Below are positions 1 through 8,176 of a stretch of DNA of 64,000 nucleotides, one piece after another. The stretch covers positions 2,373,001 to 2,437,000 of the forward strand of contig NZ_CP055157.1 of assembly GCF_013367775.1 (NCBI RefSeq). The letters run 5' to 3'. The DNA comes from Microbulbifer sp. YPW1 (GTDB taxonomy: Bacteria; Pseudomonadota; Gammaproteobacteria; Pseudomonadales; Cellvibrionaceae). Numbering within the stretch: the first letter of the stretch is position 1; each line of letters opens with the position of its first letter. The notes under the pieces were generated by a model, which was given only the letters and a program-made list of their open reading frames with translations, ran no database searches and was not told the origin of the DNA. A program made the position numbers and the translations under genes.

Positions 1-1279
1 CCGGGAAGTCCTTGTAGCGGCGCACACAGTAGGAGGTGCGCGCGATCACCGGATCGCGCTTGCCGCTGGCTTTGGGCGGGGTGGCTTGCGCGGGCTCGTC
101 TTCTGCCTGGCCCTGCTGTTGGGCTTCTTTATCGTTCCCCGCCGCTGTGTCCGTCTTATCGCTGGTGTTGGCGCCGATCTTATGTCCATTGCGCGGATGG
201 CTGGTGAACTGCTGCTTGCAGTTGAAATCGGTCACATCGTCCTCGCCGGCACTGTTGCCGGGGAAGAAGCCACTCATGTTCTCTTCATAGGCACTGTAAA
301 AGCGCGAGGAGCGCAGGTCGTCTGCCTCCAGCCAGAAGAACTCGTATTCCACACGCCCGGTATCGAAGTCCTCCGACAGGAACACCACATCCTGCCCGGT
401 ACAGCCCTTGGCCACCTGGGTAACGGGCTCGTCCTCATCGTCGGTGGAACTACCCCAGCACTGGATCGACGGCACGATTTCTCCCACCACCATGGCTTCC
501 CCCAGCGGGCGCAGCTGCCAGTCTGCGGCCAGTACCTGGTCGATAATGCGCTGCTGGTTCTTGTGCAACTGGCGGCTGATCACCGGCTGCAGTTCCAGGG
601 CGCCGTTGCCGGCGGTGGCTTCCTTTTTGTAATCCAGCAGCAGCGCAACCAGTTTATCCACAGGCACCAGGAAGCTGATCTGGTTGCCCGCGGTGGCCAC
701 ATTGATACCCACCACCTGGCCATTGCGATTGATCACCGGGCCGCCGCTCATACCGGGGTTGATGGAACCGGAAAAATGAATGCGATCGTAAAAACTGCCG
801 CCGGCAATCCCGTTGTAGGTGCCGGGGACAATGGTCATGCCCAGGTCGAGGGGATTGCCCATGGAGACAATGGTCTCGCCCTTGCTCGGGGACTTGGATG
901 CCAGGCGCAGGAAATCACTGCCCGGTTCGCCCTTCTGGCGCAGGATGGCCAGGTCGTTGATGACATCCACGTCCAGCAGTTCCAGTTCCCCCTCCTTGCC
1001 GTCCACCGAGAGGTACTTGAGCGCGTACTTGTCCGGATCGTGCACCGCCTCGGACACCACATGGTAATTGGTGGCCACCAGGCCATCGGTGGAAATCTGG
1101 AACCCGGAGCCCAGCCCGGCTTTGGAATTGGACGACAGCTCGATCAGACGGATCTGGTACAGGCTGCCGCGGTAATCGCTGTACAGCTGCTCGTAGCTCT
1201 GCGCCAGTACCCCACCGGCGGCGCACAACAGCAGCAGAGCCAGCAGGGGAGAAAACAGACGCTTGTAAAAGTTGGACAT
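1..1279 (-). CDS. Secreted trypsin-like serine protease (HtrA/DegP-type fold), C-terminus beyond the window
   Basis: The reading frame is open from the ATG at 1279 to the left edge, so the C-terminus is missing. Residues 1-26 form a signal peptide (hydrophobic run, then VLAQS). The rest reads as a chymotrypsin-fold protease with a full triad: His73 in TNYHVV, Asp109 in NDLAIL and Ser178 in GMSGGP. After the protease domain (about 35-225) comes a region with several cysteines and then a low-complexity Q/E/A/T stretch. I see no PDZ domain in the visible part, so it is not a canonical DegP. It probably acts in the periplasm or at the surface. It lies near the FHA/kinase operon on the same strand but is separated from it by the RNA gene and the convergent small gene at 2243. 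The fold is clear; substrate and role are unknown. Confidence 0.88.
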   Translation of the reverse strand, partial: MSNFYKRLFSPLLALLLLCAAGGVLAQSYEQLYSDYRGSLYQIRLIELSSNSKAGLGSGFQISTDGLVATNYHVVSEAVHDPDKYALKYLSVDGKEGELELLDVDVINDLAILRQKGEPGSDFLRLASKSPSKGETIVSMGNPLDLGMTIVPGTYNGIAGGSFYDRIHFSGSINPGMSGGPVINRNGQVVGINVATAGNQISFLVPVDKLVALLLDYKKEATAGNGALELQPVISRQLHKNQQRIIDQVLAADWQLRPLGEAMVVGEIVPSIQCWGSSTDDEDEPVTQVAKGCTGQDVVFLSEDFDTGRVEYEFFWLEADDLRSSRFYSAYEENMSGFFPGNSAGEDDVTDFNCKQQFTSHPRNGHKIGANTSDKTDTAAGNDKEAQQQGQAEDEPAQATPPKASGKRDPVIARTSYCVRRYKDFP

Positions 1280-1584
1280 ATTGTGTGGTGCTTATGGCTA
1301 GCAAAAATTCAGGTGTCGCATGGCGCGCCGCAAATGTGAACGGGTGCGGGCAAAAATAGCGACGCAACAGCCTGGCGAAATTCTGGCCGAAAGGTCGGCC
1401 GATATTACGGGATCGGTCACAGCCCAACAAGCGAGCCGGGTAGCCGCTACCCGCGGAGAAATTCCGTCAACGACTGTTGAGTGTAGTGAACGCCGTAGTG
1501 ATGCGTGTAATTCCGGGCCGGATTAAGTGCAATGTGAGTAATCACTTTGCCTGGCGCCTTTTACTGCCAGTAAATTGCGATTTG

Positions 1585-1621
1585 TGTAATGGCGTGTAAT
1601 GGCTTGTGATCGACCTGTAAT
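1585..1621 (+). promoter_or_regulatory. Four phased TGTRAT direct repeats upstream of the GGA-rich RNA
   Basis: TGTAAT, TGTAAT, TGTGAT and TGTAAT begin at 1585, 1595, 1605 and 1616, that is every 10, 10 and 11 bp. They therefore lie on one face of the helix. A further GTGTAAT is at 1505. The array runs into a possible -35 region, as expected for an activator site. The consensus is not the palindromic GacA/UvrY box (TGTAAG-N6-CTTACA) as I remember it, so the binding protein is unknown. Confidence 0.45.
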
Positions 1622-1638
1622 GGGTCCATCCGTAAAGT
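1610..1638 (+). promoter_or_regulatory. Candidate sigma70 promoter for the GGA-rich RNA
   Basis: TCGACC (1610-1615; four of six match TTGACA) is followed after 17 bp by TAAAGT (1633-1638; four of six match TATAAT). Transcription would start near 1645. The match is weak on its own, but it sits just below the phased repeats and just above the structured RNA. Confidence 0.35.
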
Positions 1639-1644
1639 GCGTAT

Positions 1645-2076
1645 CAAGGTTGAGGGGCGCGAAGCCCGGTCGTCACAGGAGCCGTGGCGAGGTGGATTGC
1701 AGACACCCTGTTAGCAGAGACCGTTACGGAAGACGGACTGTATTACAAGGAGCTGGGGAGAGCGACGGAATTGCTCTCCACTCAGTGAACAGTAACGCGC
1801 ACTCAGCCATTGCCAAAGGATTGGTAACCGAACGATCCCGCAGGACTCCCAGTAGTTCCTGCAGGAAAGTTTGGTAAGTCAGGAAGAATTCCGGCGCAAG
1901 CCGGAAAGTCAGGCCAGCCCGGTAACCACAGAGCCTAGGAAGCCGGGATTCTAGGAAGGGCCTGTCAGAGGCACGGATGCCTCATTTTCGCTCTTGATAG
2001 TGTTGTTGTAACCGTAGATGGCTGGGACCATCTGATTCATACCGGCAGTAAGTTTGCTTACTGCCGGTTTTTTTTT
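1645..2076 (+). ncRNA. Probable CsrB/RsmZ-type regulatory RNA (CsrA/RsmA-sequestering)
   Basis: About 430 nt with no convincing protein frame, ending in a strong intrinsic terminator. It has 17 GGA triplets (for example at 1678, 1728, 1735, 1749, 1767, 1818, 1843, 1864, 1882, 1938, 1954, 1975 and 2025), well above the 5-7 expected for its length. Many lie in or beside hairpin loops. Stem GAGGCA/TGCCTC (1968-1983) exposes CGGA; AGATGG/CCATCT (2016-2033) exposes CTGGGA; GGAGAGC/GCTCTCC (1757-1779) exposes GACGGAATT; CCTAG/CTAGG (1934-1955) exposes GGGA. Other stems are at 1840-1862 and 1889-1906 (GCAA tetraloop). GGA-in-loop repeats are the hallmark of CsrB, CsrC and RsmX/Y/Z, which titrate CsrA/RsmA. 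The 5' end is inferred from the candidate promoter. The class is inferred from structure; I could not search Rfam. Confidence 0.68.
2042..2076 (+). terminator. Strong intrinsic terminator of the GGA-rich RNA
   Basis: A perfect 11-bp stem, CCGGCAGTAAG (2042-2052) with CTTACTGCCGG (2057-2067), and a TTTG loop are followed by nine T residues (2068-2076). Confidence 0.93.
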
Positions 2077-2242
2077 GGCAAAATTCTGCCGAACTATGTG
2101 TAGAAAAATGCCAAGCGGTTGCAGTAAGCTGTGTGACGCAGTTCTCGTTCTGAGTCTGTGTTTGTTTGCCTAAATGTTTCAAGACCAACGATCACCCTGG
2201 GCGGTTTGCAGGGAGGATAGTCATAATTTACAGGATAGAAAG

Positions 2243-2710
2243 ATGACCGAAGCAACCGAAGCGGTAGAAGCCTGCATTGAAGTGCCGGCGGAAGGAAAGA
2301 CCACCTTTAACTTTACGCTTGAGCCCACTGGTGCAGATCAGGTGTGGACGCTGAAAGATGAAGATGGAGATGTTTGGGAAACCATCTGTGTCAAATTTGA
2401 GGGAGTATTGGCAGGGGGGCCAGAGAAGTCAGGCACAGCCACGTTGATCGTTACCATGGTCAATACCGATTTGGTATTCAAGAAGTTGCCCGGCAATATC
2501 GATGGTATCGAAACATATGATGAAATCGATGATGGTCTTGGCGCGATCAAGAAGTGCAAAGTTAAAAATCAGCAGCCGCAGGTTTTGGAGATAGACCTGA
2601 AAGCGAATAAGCAGACTGCGAATGGTTTTTCATTCAAGTGGGTCGGGCAGGATCAGAGCGGAGAGACTGTTTATTCGGCTGACCCCAAAGCGCGGATCGA
2701 GCCGGAATAA
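2243..2710 (+). CDS. Small acidic protein, possible DP-EP family
   Basis: A 155-residue acidic protein starting at ATG 2243, which follows a good AGGAT ribosome binding site; an upstream in-frame ATG at 2174 lacks one. It has no signal peptide, membrane segment or cysteine pattern, and its alternating hydrophobic residues suggest a beta-rich fold. The C-terminus ends in DPKARIEPE, which contains the DP and EP dipeptides that name the uncharacterised DP-EP family of marine gammaproteobacteria. I make this family link from memory. It is expressed convergently with the kinase gene and the two stop codons abut (2708-2710 and 2711-2713). Function unknown; its position suggests a possible link to the RNA or to kinase signalling. 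Confidence 0.72.
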   Translation: MTEATEAVEACIEVPAEGKTTFNFTLEPTGADQVWTLKDEDGDVWETICVKFEGVLAGGPEKSGTATLIVTMVNTDLVFKKLPGNIDGIETYDEIDDGLGAIKKCKVKNQQPQVLEIDLKANKQTANGFSFKWVGQDQSGETVYSADPKARIEPE

Positions 2711-5311
2711 TCAGTCGCAGATAGCGTTCGCGACCGTTTGCGAGACTTCGGGCTGGGTGCAGAGCTGCTGGAAGGCCGGCAGGTTAAACCACTCTGCGCC
2801 CATGCCTTGCTGTAACAAAGCTTCTAAATGGTAATTCGCCGATCGCCATTCTCTGGCTAGTGCATACACTTGGGCTGCGGCATATCTAACGTATGTGTCA
2901 TCGCTTGCCTCGCGAATCATATTATTAACCAACACAATTGCTCTGGTCGAATTTCCTAGATTGGCTTCGGCGATGGCTTTAAATTGCTGTGCTTCAAGCC
3001 CGTTTTCTTCTTTAGACACTTCCAGCAATTTTCTAAAAGCCCGCTGAGCATCTTGCTTTTTTTCGAGCATTAGATACGTTTCAGCTATTTGCCCCAGAGT
3101 GGCGGGGTCGTCGGGCACTTCATTAATGACAGATAAGAAAATTTGTAAAGCGTGTTCGTAACTTTTTTGTAGGAAAAGTACGACCCCAAGATTGGACTTG
3201 GTACGCCAGCCGCGTAGATTCTCGGGAATGGAGGTAATGGCACTTTCTGCGGCTCTTAGATTGCCGCTTTCCAGCTCTATAACGCCGAGTAGCGCGTATG
3301 AAGACCAGTGTTCTGGGAAATGTTTGGTGATTCTGCTCAGGGTGATGCGAGCGTTTTCGTAATCTCCACTGGCCGTCTGGTTTATTGCTATAAGGTAAAG
3401 ATTGTCGGCGGATGGGTTTAGCTGGGCTGCTTCCTGGGCATAATGTAGCCCCGCCTCGTAATCCCCCTGTACATAAAGGAATCGTCCATATTTCGCAAGT
3501 AGCGCTGCGGAAGGGGCTTCCTGCGATTCAAATTTTTTCAAGAGTTTTTCGAAAGAAGCTTTATCGTCGCTATATGTGCGCAGCCATAGTTCCTGCACCA
3601 GTAACTGTTGCCGGTCCAGTTTATGGGTGTGCGCTCTTTCAAGCATTGCAAGGCCGCGTTCGATAAATGCCCCTTGATCTGTTTGCACAAACAGTTTTGC
3701 GGAAACGCTGGTGTAGGCGTGGTAAAGATTGGTATTTAGTGGGTATTGGTTGATCATTACTTCCAGTACGCTGAGGTCCTCTGGGCTGAGATCTTTTTGA
3801 TCCAGCCTGCTGAGTATTTCCAGATACTTACGATAGTCCTCGTCGGACATCGAAACTTGCGCTCTAGTCTTATTTGTATGACTGGCTGGAAATAACGCCG
3901 TAGCACTGTTGGTAATGCGGTATTCCCCTTCCTGCTGCTTATCTGCGAGAAAGGTAAAGCTTTTTTGTTGTTTGATCTGGCTATTTACAGGCTCTATTCG
4001 TTGTATATCAATTTCGCAGCGCACTTGCGCGCACTCTAGCCTTGCAAAAAGCGCATCGGTAACCCCCTTATCCTTCAGCTTTTGCAACTGCGCCTCAAAA
4101 TCCTGCCCCTCCTTCGGGGTAAAGCTCACCAGCGCACTCGCCTTCAACTGCGAAACCGAATTCATCAACGCCTGCCGCACCATGGTCCTGGTCAGCGCCT
4201 TGGCATTCTCCTCGCCGCGAATTTCACCGTTAATTTCCACCGGCATTACCGCAATATATTGCGGCTCCAGCCGGGTGAATTCCTTCCAGCCCCAGTAACC
4301 GCTCGCACCCACAACCAGTGCGACGGCTATGCCCGCCACAACCCGCTGCCAGCGGCGGCGGCTTTTGATTTTGTGGTGAGTGAACAGGTCGGTCATGGTT
4401 GCGGTGAAATCTTCGCTCTCACTCTCCAACCCCTGTTTGTGTAACAGTGCAAAACCTTGGTACACGACCAAGGCGTTTTGCGGGCGCTGTGCCGGATCTT
4501 TGGCCAGCAACTTGTCCAGCAGTATCGCCAGTGGCTCCGGGATATCCGGCCACGCTTCCTGCGGCGGGGTGTGGGCCTCGTTGGTAATGCGGTTGGCCAT
4601 GGCCAGGGCGCCGGCCTCGTGTTTTTCAAACGGGCGGCTGCCGCACAGCAGTTCAAACGCGATGGTACCGAGGCTGAACAGGTCGCTGCGGGCATCCAGG
4701 GGTTTGCCGAGGATCTGCTCTGGCGACATGGCGGTGATGGTGCCGGCCAGCTGGTTTTCTTCCGTGAGGGTTTTCTCATCCAGCTGCTGGGATTTGGCGA
4801 TGCCGAAGTCGGTGATCTTGGCCACCGGTTCGCCCTTGGCGTTTTCGGTGATGAGGATATTGTCGGACTTCAGGTCGCGGTGAATGATGCCGAGGTTGTG
4901 GGCCTCGCTCAGGCCCAGGCAGATCTGCATCAGCAGGCTGAGTTTCTGCTGCAGGTTGGGGCTGCGCTCGCGCATCCAGGGGCGCAGGGTGGTGCCCTCG
5001 ATATATTCCATCACCAGGGCGATATCCCCCTGGTCTTCCAGCACATCGTGCAGGGCGACGATATTGGGGTGGTTGAGCTGGGCTAACAGGCGCGCTTCCT
5101 GCTGGATGCGGTCGCGGGCGTTCTGGCTGGCGGCGTTGTCTTTGAGTTTCTTGATCGCCACCTGGCGGTGCAGTTTGAGATCTTCCGCCAGGTACACAAT
5201 GCCCATGCCTCCGGCACCGAGAGTGCTCTGGATGCGGTAGCGGTCGCTACCCACAAAGACAGGGGAATCGGTACGCGGCTGTTGTTCAACCTCGGGATCT
5301 GCAATATCCAT
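2711..5311 (-). CDS. Membrane receptor Ser/Thr protein kinase with extracytoplasmic TPR region (paralog 1)
   Basis: 866 residues. The N-terminal Hanks-type (PknB-like) kinase domain covers about 24-290: glycine loop GAGGMG at 32-37, catalytic Lys54 in VAIKKL, HRDLKSDN at 144-151, DFG at 168-170 and SPEQ at 196-199, so it should be active. A membrane helix lies near 324-342. The rest, including TPR-like helical repeats in about 560-850, should face the periplasm and may bind a ligand or partner. It is the last gene of a minus-strand operon (FHA protein, kinase 2, kinase 1), 100 bp after the preceding kinase. The FHA protein is a natural reader of its phosphorylation. Substrates are unknown. 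Confidence 0.92.
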   Translation of the reverse strand: MDIADPEVEQQPRTDSPVFVGSDRYRIQSTLGAGGMGIVYLAEDLKLHRQVAIKKLKDNAASQNARDRIQQEARLLAQLNHPNIVALHDVLEDQGDIALVMEYIEGTTLRPWMRERSPNLQQKLSLLMQICLGLSEAHNLGIIHRDLKSDNILITENAKGEPVAKITDFGIAKSQQLDEKTLTEENQLAGTITAMSPEQILGKPLDARSDLFSLGTIAFELLCGSRPFEKHEAGALAMANRITNEAHTPPQEAWPDIPEPLAILLDKLLAKDPAQRPQNALVVYQGFALLHKQGLESESEDFTATMTDLFTHHKIKSRRRWQRVVAGIAVALVVGASGYWGWKEFTRLEPQYIAVMPVEINGEIRGEENAKALTRTMVRQALMNSVSQLKASALVSFTPKEGQDFEAQLQKLKDKGVTDALFARLECAQVRCEIDIQRIEPVNSQIKQQKSFTFLADKQQEGEYRITNSATALFPASHTNKTRAQVSMSDEDYRKYLEILSRLDQKDLSPEDLSVLEVMINQYPLNTNLYHAYTSVSAKLFVQTDQGAFIERGLAMLERAHTHKLDRQQLLVQELWLRTYSDDKASFEKLLKKFESQEAPSAALLAKYGRFLYVQGDYEAGLHYAQEAAQLNPSADNLYLIAINQTASGDYENARITLSRITKHFPEHWSSYALLGVIELESGNLRAAESAITSIPENLRGWRTKSNLGVVLFLQKSYEHALQIFLSVINEVPDDPATLGQIAETYLMLEKKQDAQRAFRKLLEVSKEENGLEAQQFKAIAEANLGNSTRAIVLVNNMIREASDDTYVRYAAAQVYALAREWRSANYHLEALLQQGMGAEWFNLPAFQQLCTQPEVSQTVANAICD

Positions 5312-5411
5312 CTGCGTGTGTTCTTTTTGTTAGAGCCTATTGGGTGCCCGTGCCGAAACCCCTGGCGCGGGCCAGTGCGAGCCGTGGGAATCGGTACAGG
5401 GTGCTGGCCCG

Positions 5412-8063
5412 TTACAGATTCACACTGGTCTCGCCGCTGCGGGCGATCTGGGATTCGTCCGCTTGCTGGTGGTGTTCCTTGCCCGCGCAGAGCCCCGGAT
5501 ATTGCTGCCGGAGATCGTCGAACGAGGGCATGTTGCAGATTTTGACAAACCGCGCGGTGCAATACCAGATGGGCGAGATGCCCTGTTCCAGGGTCTTGCG
5601 GATATGCGCCTTGGCGGAGAGCAGGTCGCCGGTGCTGATGTACACCTGGGCCCGGGCGTAATTCACGTAGAGGTCGTCCGGGGCAATGCGGCGGATACTG
5701 ATCAGGTTTTCCACCGCCTTTTCCGCCTCACCCAGCTCGGCGTAGGCGCGGGCCTGCATCAACAGGCCTTCCCAGTCGCGGCGCTCGCGGGTGAGCTCAA
5801 AGGCCTGCTGTGCAAGTTCCTCGGCTTTTTCCGGCTGTTGCTGCTCACGGGCAATTTCCGCGCGGTACAGCAGCGGGTCGGCGTCCTTGGGGGCGAGGCT
5901 CGAGACCTTGGTAAAGCACTGCTGGGATTGGTTGTACTCTTTCTGAATGTAGTAGGCCAGGCACAGGTTGTAGGTGTCCATGGGGCCGATGCGGTCGAGC
6001 CCGGCCTCGGACAGCAGCCGTATGGTTTCATCGGGCTTGCCGGTGTCGAGCATGTTGGCGGCGAGCATGGAGATGGCGGGGATGGCCTTGCCGTTTACCG
6101 CGATAGTCTGCTGCAGCACCTCGTTCGCCGCCGGCATGTCTCCCAGCAGGCTCAGGTTCAGAGCCTTCATCACCAGATAGTTGTAACTGGTGCGCAGCTT
6201 CAGGGCACTGTTGATCTCCCGCAGGGATAGCTCGTAATCCCCACGGGACTGGTGGTACGCCGCCTTCAGGTGGTGGTAGACGGTCTTGTCCGGGAGGGTC
6301 AGCTTGAGCTGCGCCAGCAGGGATTCTGCGGGGCCATCCTGACCGTTGATGATGGCCAGATACAGCTTGGTAATCAGCAGTTCCGGGGTGTCTTCGAGCC
6401 TGGCGGGCACCTTCTGCAACAGCTTTCTCAGGCGTTCGACGGAGTCCGCTGCGCGGGAGTTGAACTCGTGGTCGATGGTCATTTCCGCGTACAGCTCGTA
6501 CAGCGGTGGGAAGCCCGGTTCGCGCGCCTGCAGCTCGTCCAAACGGTCCAGTAACTCTCCCCGGTGAAGGGCGTCGTGGCGGCGCTCGTAGATCTCCAGA
6601 TAGGTGAGGTAGTCCTCGGCACTGATCTGGGTGAGCGGGGCTGTGGCGCGCGCGGGATACTCCGGCAGCAACTCATCCACCTGGTGCAGGGTGCGGGCCC
6701 GGCTTTCCAGGCTCTCATCGATTTCCAGCCGGGTGCTGTTGCTGTGGACCACCGCCAGGGTATCGCTGTCGAGCAGCTCCAGCGAGAGTTCGCAGCTGCG
6801 CGTTGCGCAATCCAGCGTGGGGATCAGCAGCAGGTCGGCATTGAGCGACTTTGCCTGTACCGCCAGCGGCTGGTCCTGCAGGTCGCGGGTTTCTGTGTGG
6901 GGAACCAGGAAGAGCCCTTCGCGGCCGGCCAGTGCCTGCTTGAGCGCGCTGCGCACGTTGCCGGCCAGCAGCTTGCGGTTCTGCTCACTGGGCGTGTCGT
7001 CTTCGCCGCCCGGCATTTCCGCCTGCAGGATGGCAATGTACTGGCCGGAAGTGGGCGCATCGGAAAAGGTGCTTATGCCGAGTGCCGCCAGGGCGCCGAG
7101 GGCGCACACCGCGAGTGTGGCGACGATACCGCGCACCGGCCAGCGGCGCCGCTGGTCTGCCTGCTGATAGAAGTTTTCCGCAGTGACCGTGGCGGTAATG
7201 CTGTGGGTGCGGGTGAAACTGGTGGAGCCGCCCTGGATCTGGTGGATAACGGCCTCCAACTCTGCGGCCACCTCGGCGGCGTTGAGCGGGCGCTGCTCCG
7301 GCTTCTTGGCGAGCAGTTTGTCGAGCAACAGGCACAGGGCTGCGGGCAGTTCCGGGGCCACGCGGGCGGCGGGCGGATGCGGGCTTTTGACGATGCGATC
7401 CACGGTCACGTAGGGACTGCTGTTGTCCCCGAACGGGTTCTGTCCGCACAGCAGGCGATAGGCCAGCACACCGAAGGCAAACAGGTCGCTGCGGTTGTCC
7501 AGCGGTTGGCCCTGGGCCTGCTCCGGGGACATGGCGCCCCAGCTGCCGGCCACGTGCTGCTCGCGGGTGAGGTCGCTGTCTTCCTGCAGGTCCTTGGCGA
7601 TACCAAAGTCGGTGATCTTGATGGTGCCTTCGCTGTCCACCAGGATGTTTTCCGCCTTCAGGTCCCGGTGGATGATGCCGGCGCTGTGGGCGCGGGACAG
7701 GCCAGCGCAGATCTGCTTGAGAATCTGCAGCTTGCGCGGCAGGTCTGGCGAACGTTCCCGTTGCCAGCGGTGCAGGTTGCTGCCGTCTACATACTCCATC
7801 ACCAGGGCGATGCCGTTCTCGCTCTCGACCACGTCGTAGAGTTGCACGATGTTGCTGTGGTTGAGCTGGGCGAGCAGCAGGGCCTCGCGGCGAATACGTT
7901 CGCCGGCGGTGCCACTGTTGGGATTGCGGAGCAGCTTCTTGATGGCCACACGGCGGTTAAGGCGCTCGTCGGTTGCCAGGTACACCACACCCATACCCCC
8001 GGAGCCGAGTCTGGCGGTGGCGCGGTAATGACCGATGTAGAAGGGTAACTGCTCTGTTTGCAT
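5412..8063 (-). CDS. Membrane receptor Ser/Thr protein kinase with extracytoplasmic TPR region (paralog 2)
   Basis: 883 residues with the same architecture as its downstream neighbour. The kinase domain has glycine loop GSGGMG at 20-25, Lys42 in VAIKKL, HRDLKAEN at 132-139, DFG at 152-154 and SPEQ at 179-182. A membrane helix is near 312-332. The C-terminal half is helical with TPR-like repeats (about 570-850) and is predicted to be periplasmic. The two kinases diverge most in this outer part, which suggests duplication followed by change of input. It follows the FHA gene by 113 bp on the same strand. All catalytic residues are present. Confidence 0.92.
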   Translation of the reverse strand: MQTEQLPFYIGHYRATARLGSGGMGVVYLATDERLNRRVAIKKLLRNPNSGTAGERIRREALLLAQLNHSNIVQLYDVVESENGIALVMEYVDGSNLHRWQRERSPDLPRKLQILKQICAGLSRAHSAGIIHRDLKAENILVDSEGTIKITDFGIAKDLQEDSDLTREQHVAGSWGAMSPEQAQGQPLDNRSDLFAFGVLAYRLLCGQNPFGDNSSPYVTVDRIVKSPHPPAARVAPELPAALCLLLDKLLAKKPEQRPLNAAEVAAELEAVIHQIQGGSTSFTRTHSITATVTAENFYQQADQRRRWPVRGIVATLAVCALGALAALGISTFSDAPTSGQYIAILQAEMPGGEDDTPSEQNRKLLAGNVRSALKQALAGREGLFLVPHTETRDLQDQPLAVQAKSLNADLLLIPTLDCATRSCELSLELLDSDTLAVVHSNSTRLEIDESLESRARTLHQVDELLPEYPARATAPLTQISAEDYLTYLEIYERRHDALHRGELLDRLDELQAREPGFPPLYELYAEMTIDHEFNSRAADSVERLRKLLQKVPARLEDTPELLITKLYLAIINGQDGPAESLLAQLKLTLPDKTVYHHLKAAYHQSRGDYELSLREINSALKLRTSYNYLVMKALNLSLLGDMPAANEVLQQTIAVNGKAIPAISMLAANMLDTGKPDETIRLLSEAGLDRIGPMDTYNLCLAYYIQKEYNQSQQCFTKVSSLAPKDADPLLYRAEIAREQQQPEKAEELAQQAFELTRERRDWEGLLMQARAYAELGEAEKAVENLISIRRIAPDDLYVNYARAQVYISTGDLLSAKAHIRKTLEQGISPIWYCTARFVKICNMPSFDDLRQQYPGLCAGKEHHQQADESQIARSGETSVNL

Positions 8064-8176
8064 GGTGTTGACTGCGGTTGTAACTCTTTGTGTTAGACCG
8101 CCGTCCGTGGATGGTCAGAGCCCGCCGTGGGCGGGCGTGTTGTTGTTTTGTCGAGTCCCTGCGTTGGCTTGTTTCT

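Noticed and set aside
86..1339. Long plus-strand frame opposite the protease
   Set aside because: The minus strand carries a signal peptide and a full catalytic triad; the plus frame is a GC-rich shadow with no family features.
1599..1877. 92-residue plus-strand frame
   Set aside because: Covers the structured GGA-rich RNA, has no ribosome binding site, and its composition follows the hairpins.
1645..2076. RNase P RNA, tmRNA or group II intron as an identity for the structured RNA
   Set aside because: The conserved RNase P core (GAGGAAAGUC type), the tmRNA ends and the intron domain V are absent; only the GGA-loop pattern fits.
6564..8048. 494-residue plus-strand frame
   Set aside because: Antisense to an intact kinase gene with all catalytic motifs; no recognisable domain.
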